A DNA stretch of 10,334 bases from an uncultured Microbacteriaceae bacterium (GTDB taxonomy: Bacteria; Actinomycetota; Actinomycetes; Actinomycetales; Microbacteriaceae): NCBI GenBank assembly GCA_946481135.1, contig CAMLMQ010000097.1, positions 1-10,334 of the forward strand, given 5' to 3'. How positions within the stretch are numbered: the stretch's first letter is position 1; each line of letters opens with the position of its first letter. Below are positions 7,730 through 10,334 of the stretch, piece by piece. A program made the position numbers and the translations under genes. The notes under the pieces are model-generated. The model was not told the DNA's origin and made no database searches. It saw only the letters and a program-made list of their open reading frames with translations.

Positions 7730-8781
7730 GACGCCCACGATAGCTGCGTGGCGTAGAGCTCGGGGGCGACGTCGAGGGCGTAGATCGGCACACCGGCCCC
7801 CCAGATGACGGTGGCGGCGGCGCGCAGCACGTCGATCGGCTCGCCGCATCGCTCCAGGGTCACCGCGCGGCCCTCGTGGCGCACGACGGCGTCGCCCACG
7901 CGCACGCGCCGCGCACCGCGGGAGCTCGACTCGCGAGGCTGCGGGTAGGGCGTGAACAGCCCCCGCAGATCGTCGAGCAGAAAGCGCGGACGGGCCTCGG
8001 GCTCCGCCGCGAGGACCTGCTTAGGGCCGTCGATGCCCGTCATGATGAGAGCGGCCGCCATCCCCGCGCGGTTCGCGCCGAGGATGTCGGTGTCGAGCCG
8101 GTCGCCGACGACGAGCGGAGCGGTGGCACCGAAACGTTCGGCGGCGGAGTCGAAGATGGCCCGCTCGGGCTTGCCGGCGACGACCGGAAGCCGACCGACC
8201 GCGGTGTGCACCGCCGAGACGAGGGTGCCGTTGCCGGGAGCGGTCCCGCGGGCCTGCGGGATCGTCCAGTCGGTGTTCGTCGCCACCCACGGGATGCCCT
8301 CGCCCGCCTGAGGAGTCCGCAGCGCGAACGCGGCCTCGGCGAGGTCGGTCCACGCCACGTGCGGCGCGAACCCCTGGATCACGGCGGCCGGGGCGTCGTC
8401 GGCGGATCGCACGACCACGAAGCCGGCGCGCTCCACCTCGGTGATGAGACCGTCGCCGCCTACGACGAGGATGCGACTGCCCGCCGGCACGAGGTCGGCG
8501 AGCAGCTTCACCGCGGCCTGGGGCGACGTGACGACGTCGTGCGGTTCGACGCGGAGTCCGAGGTCGCTGAGATGCCCGGCGACGGTCGCGTCGGTGCGCG
8601 ACGCGTTGTTCGTGAGGTAGCCGACGCGCACGGTGCCCTGAGCGCGGTTCAGACTCTCCACCGCGTGCGGGATGGCGTCGTCCCCCCGGTACACCACCCC
8701 ATCGAGGTCGGCGAGCAGCAGGTCGGCGCCGTCGAGCGGTGAGCCCTTCGCCGGGCCGGCCGCGCGTTCAGTGCGCCGCAT
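7726..8781 (-). CDS. HAD-superfamily phosphatase, NagD/PGP type (HAD-IIA)
   Basis: Cytoplasmic phosphatase of the HAD-IIA group. The M. tuberculosis gene in the same position, Rv1692, is reported as a glycerol-3-phosphate phosphatase that recycles phospholipid head groups, so a small phosphorylated polyol is a fair substrate guess. The protein has 351 residues. HAD motif I is LADLDGVVYRG with nucleophile D25 and acid/base D27. Motif II is LTNNAS (T57, N58), followed by a C2-type cap region of about 85-200. Motif III lysine is K204 in AGKPE, and motif IV is GDRLDTDI at 226-233. From about 277 there is an extra C-terminal module of some 75 residues with no HAD motif. The ATG at 8779-8781 overlaps the upstream gene by 14 bases, and GAGG lies some 12 bases upstream. 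The end overlaps the small ORF by four bases. NagD-like is secure; the substrate is not. Confidence 0.92.
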   Translation of the reverse strand: MRRTERAAGPAKGSPLDGADLLLADLDGVVYRGDDAIPHAVESLNRAQGTVRVGYLTNNASRTDATVAGHLSDLGLRVEPHDVVTSPQAAVKLLADLVPAGSRILVVGGDGLITEVERAGFVVVRSADDAPAAVIQGFAPHVAWTDLAEAAFALRTPQAGEGIPWVATNTDWTIPQARGTAPGNGTLVSAVHTAVGRLPVVAGKPERAIFDSAAERFGATAPLVVGDRLDTDILGANRAGMAAALIMTGIDGPKQVLAAEPEARPRFLLDDLRGLFTPYPQPRESSSRGARRVRVGDAVVRHEGRAVTLERCGEPIDVLRAAATVIWGAGVPIYALDVAPELYATQLSWAS

Positions 8782-9823
8782 CCGGGTCCCAGTCCTCGTC
8801 GATGATCTCGACCGTGTCCTCGCCGTCGGGGATCGCGGCTCGCTCGAGCGCGATCGTCGCGCGGTCCGAGCGCTGCCACCACTGCTCCGCCTCGTCGTGG
8901 CGGCCGAGATCCTCCAGCACCGTCGCGTAGGCGTCGAAGAGCGCCGGGCTCCACGAGTACGCCCGCTCCGGATCGAGCTGCGGGATCTGCAGCTCGGTGA
9001 GCGCCGCCTCGGGTTGGCCGAGATCCAGCCGGGCACCCGACATCGCGATCGCGAGCGCCACCTGCACCGCGGGGTCGAGCGACGCACGCGGAACGGAGCG
9101 CCCCAGTTCGAGCGCCTTCTCGGGACGTCCGATGCCGCGCTCGCTGTCCACCATGAGCGGAAGCTGGTCGTCGCGGCCCGAGATCCGCCGGTAGGTGCGC
9201 AGCTCGCGCAACGCCAGTTCGAAGGCGCCGAGCGCGTAGGCGGTGATGCCGACCGACTCGCGCACGACCGCGATGCGACCGGCACGGCGACCGGCCGCGA
9301 GGGCATGCTGATGCGCCGCCTCGGGGTCGGTGTCGATGAGCTGGGACGCCGTCACGAGATGACGGGCGACCCAGTCGGCGTTGTCCTTGCTCAGGGTCTT
9401 CAACTCGGCGCGCGCGACGCGGTCGAGCTGGTTGGCCGCGACGGTCTCGGGGATGACCGGGTCGTCGTGCCGCGGCCGATCGGGCTCATCCTCCCGGCGG
9501 GGGCGCGGCGGGCGCTCACCGTCGCGACGCGGGACGGGCTTGCCGTCGATCGGGCGACGCTCGTACGGCTTCTTCCCGTCGGCCGGCTTCCGGTCGTACG
9601 GCTTCTTCCCTTCCGACGGCTTCCGGTCGTACGGCTTCTTCCCTTCCGACGGCTTCCGGTCGAAGGGTTTCTTGCCGTCAGCCGGCTTCCGGTCAGACGG
9701 CTTCTTCCCCTCCGACGGCTTCCGATCGAACGGCTTCTTCCCGTCGGCCGGCTTCCGGTCGAACGGCTTTCTGCCGTCGGCCGGCTTGCGCGACGGGGGA
9801 CGACGCGACGACGGGTCGCTCAT
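8768..9823 (-). CDS. TPR-like conserved protein with N-terminal Lys/Arg-Pro 11-residue repeats
   Basis: A 351-residue protein of unproven function, positioned like M. tuberculosis Rv1691. Residues 12-99 are eight tandem 11-residue units of the form RKP(A/S)(D/E)GKKP(F/Y)D, strongly basic and probably disordered; the eighth is degenerate. Residues 100-125 are a charged, proline-rich linker. From about 130 to 335 the sequence becomes helical and globular (ELKTLSKDNADWVARHL, then paired helices such as ALGAFELALREL and LGRHDEAEQWWQRS), which looks like degenerate tetratricopeptide repeats. The C-terminus is acidic (EIIDEDWDPDAAH). There is no signal peptide or membrane segment. The ATG at 9821-9823 has AGGAG (9829-9833) 5 bases upstream, so this start is secure. 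The gene begins 29 bases after the rrn terminator hairpin and overlaps the HAD gene by 14 bases. A basic tail and acidic end suggest binding to nucleic acid or other proteins; that is inference. Confidence 0.9.
   Translation of the reverse strand: MSDPSSRRPPSRKPADGRKPFDRKPADGKKPFDRKPSEGKKPSDRKPADGKKPFDRKPSEGKKPYDRKPSEGKKPYDRKPADGKKPYERRPIDGKPVPRRDGERPPRPRREDEPDRPRHDDPVIPETVAANQLDRVARAELKTLSKDNADWVARHLVTASQLIDTDPEAAHQHALAAGRRAGRIAVVRESVGITAYALGAFELALRELRTYRRISGRDDQLPLMVDSERGIGRPEKALELGRSVPRASLDPAVQVALAIAMSGARLDLGQPEAALTELQIPQLDPERAYSWSPALFDAYATVLEDLGRHDEAEQWWQRSDRATIALERAAIPDGEDTVEIIDEDWDPDAAH
9560..9790 (-). repeat. 33-base tandem repeat array (7 units) in the TPR-like gene
   Basis: Seven in-frame 33-base units encode RKP(A/S)(D/E)GKKP(F/Y/S)D; a diverged eighth copy continues to about 9527. 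Two unit types alternate at residues 4-5, ADG (units 1, 2, 4, 7) and SEG (units 3, 5, 6). The units are alike at the base level as well as in protein, which suggests growth by recent duplication or slippage. Array length may vary among strains. Confidence 0.9.
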
Positions 9824-9852
9824 GGGGACTCCTGCTGACGGGCTGTTAACGA

Positions 9853-9889
9853 AGAAAGGGGCTACCCGAATGACGGGTAGCCCCTTTCT
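9853..9889 (-). terminator. Intrinsic terminator after the rrn operon
   Basis: A perfect 16-bp inverted repeat (9853-9868 paired with 9874-9889) with a 5-base loop lies just after the 5S gene in the direction of transcription. The stem core is GGGGCTACCCG. Downstream on the minus strand the tail reads TCGTTAACAG, only modestly T-rich, with a further TTTCT run inside the stem. This is the expected end of the 23S-5S transcript, though the weak U-tract could allow some read-through into the gene at 9823. Confidence 0.85.
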
Positions 9890-9897
9890 GAAAGAAG

Positions 9898-10014
9898 TCC
9901 GGCGGTGTCCTACTCTCCCACAGGGTCGCCCCTGCAGTACCATCGGCGCTGTTGGTCTTAGCTTCCGGGTTCGGAATGTAACCGGGCGTTTCCCCAACGC
10001 TATGGCCGCCGTAA
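9898..10014 (-). rRNA. rrf: 5S ribosomal RNA
   Basis: Complete 5S rRNA of about 117 bases. The minus strand shows the terminal helix (ACGGCGG near the 5' end with CCGCCGG at the 3' end), the conserved loop region CATTCCGAACCCGGAAGCTAAG, and GCCGATGGTACTGC followed by GGGAGAGTAGGACACCGCC. It follows the 23S gene after about 100 bases and precedes the rrn terminator hairpin. The ends are set by the terminal helix and could be off by one or two bases. Confidence 0.96.
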
Positions 10015-10035
10015 CACTATTGACTTTAAGTGTCT

Positions 10036-10055
10036 GCGGACTCTTGCGAGTCTGC
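10036..10055 (-). other. Hairpin in the 23S-5S spacer
   Basis: An 8-bp stem (10036-10043 with 10048-10055, one G-T wobble) closes a 4-base loop in the 23S-5S spacer. Such stems in rRNA spacers are often RNase III or other processing sites. The role here is inference. Confidence 0.45.
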
Positions 10056-10092
10056 TCTCGACCGTACGTCAAGAGCTACAAGTGGACGCGAG

Positions 10093-10109
10093 CATCAGCA
10101 AAACTGATG
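10093..10109 (-). other. Second hairpin in the 23S-5S spacer, next to the 23S 3' end
   Basis: A 6-bp stem, CATCAG at 10093-10098 with CTGATG at 10104-10109, has a 5-base loop. It lies just past the predicted mature 3' end of 23S rRNA. It may help processing of the precursor. It has no T-tract on the minus strand that would make it a terminator. Confidence 0.4.
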
Positions 10110-10113
10110 TTAT

Positions 10114-10334
<221 letters not shown>

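Noticed and set aside
9527..9790. CRISPR array suggested by 33-base periodic repeats
   Set aside because: The units are contiguous with no spacers, keep frame and encode a regular peptide repeat inside a gene.
8672..9838. Plus-strand frames with repeats such as LPVVRLLPFRR and RSYGFFPSDGF
   Set aside because: They are reverse-strand readings of the 33-base repeat array in the TPR-like gene, which has a good Shine-Dalgarno and a conserved globular domain in its own frame.
8768..10072. The TPR-like gene extended upstream to 10072 (434 residues)
   Set aside because: The extension runs through the terminator and the 5S rRNA gene, whereas the ATG at 9823 has a well-placed AGGAG.

Overview
The window is about 70% G+C and reads as core chromosome of a high-GC actinobacterium, most likely in Micrococcales and probably family Microbacteriaceae. 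This rests on the gene order (TPR-like protein, HAD phosphatase, small ORF, tlyA, NAD kinase, recN, pyrG, NUDIX, xerD, parA-like), the frequent GTG starts and stop/start overlaps, and the 5S and 23S sequence style. The family assignment is inference. The order resembles the Mycobacterium tuberculosis Rv1691-Rv1701/Rv1708 segment as I remember it.

Everything I can support lies on the minus strand, so transcription runs from high to low coordinates. At the right edge is the 3' end of a 23S rRNA gene. It is followed by a spacer of about 100 bases with two hairpins, a complete 5S rRNA gene and a 16-bp inverted repeat that looks like the rrn terminator. Only 29 bases after that hairpin a tight gene string begins. 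It encodes a TPR-like protein with a basic 11-residue repeat array, a NagD-type HAD phosphatase, a 46-residue protein, the rRNA 2'-O-methyltransferase TlyA, NAD kinase and the DNA-repair ATPase RecN. After a 66-base gap come CTP synthase, an ADP-ribose pyrophosphatase-like NUDIX hydrolase and the tyrosine recombinase XerD. A 99-base gap with a good promoter candidate then precedes a ParA/Soj-type ATPase that runs off the left edge. scpA and scpB usually follow such a gene, but they would lie outside the window.

Most junctions overlap by 4 to 17 bases or are separated by 30 bases or fewer, so translational coupling is expected. The genes cover rRNA modification (tlyA), nucleotide and cofactor supply (nadK, pyrG, NUDIX), DNA repair (recN) and chromosome segregation or dimer resolution (xerD, parA). 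They are housekeeping neighbours rather than one pathway.

I see no mobile element, CRISPR array, tRNA, toxin-antitoxin pair or defence system. I did not find a new biological system. The points most worth checking are the repeat array in the first protein gene, the lack of room for a promoter between the rrn terminator and that gene, the duplicated element at the pyrG start, and changed positions in TlyA and the NUDIX enzyme.
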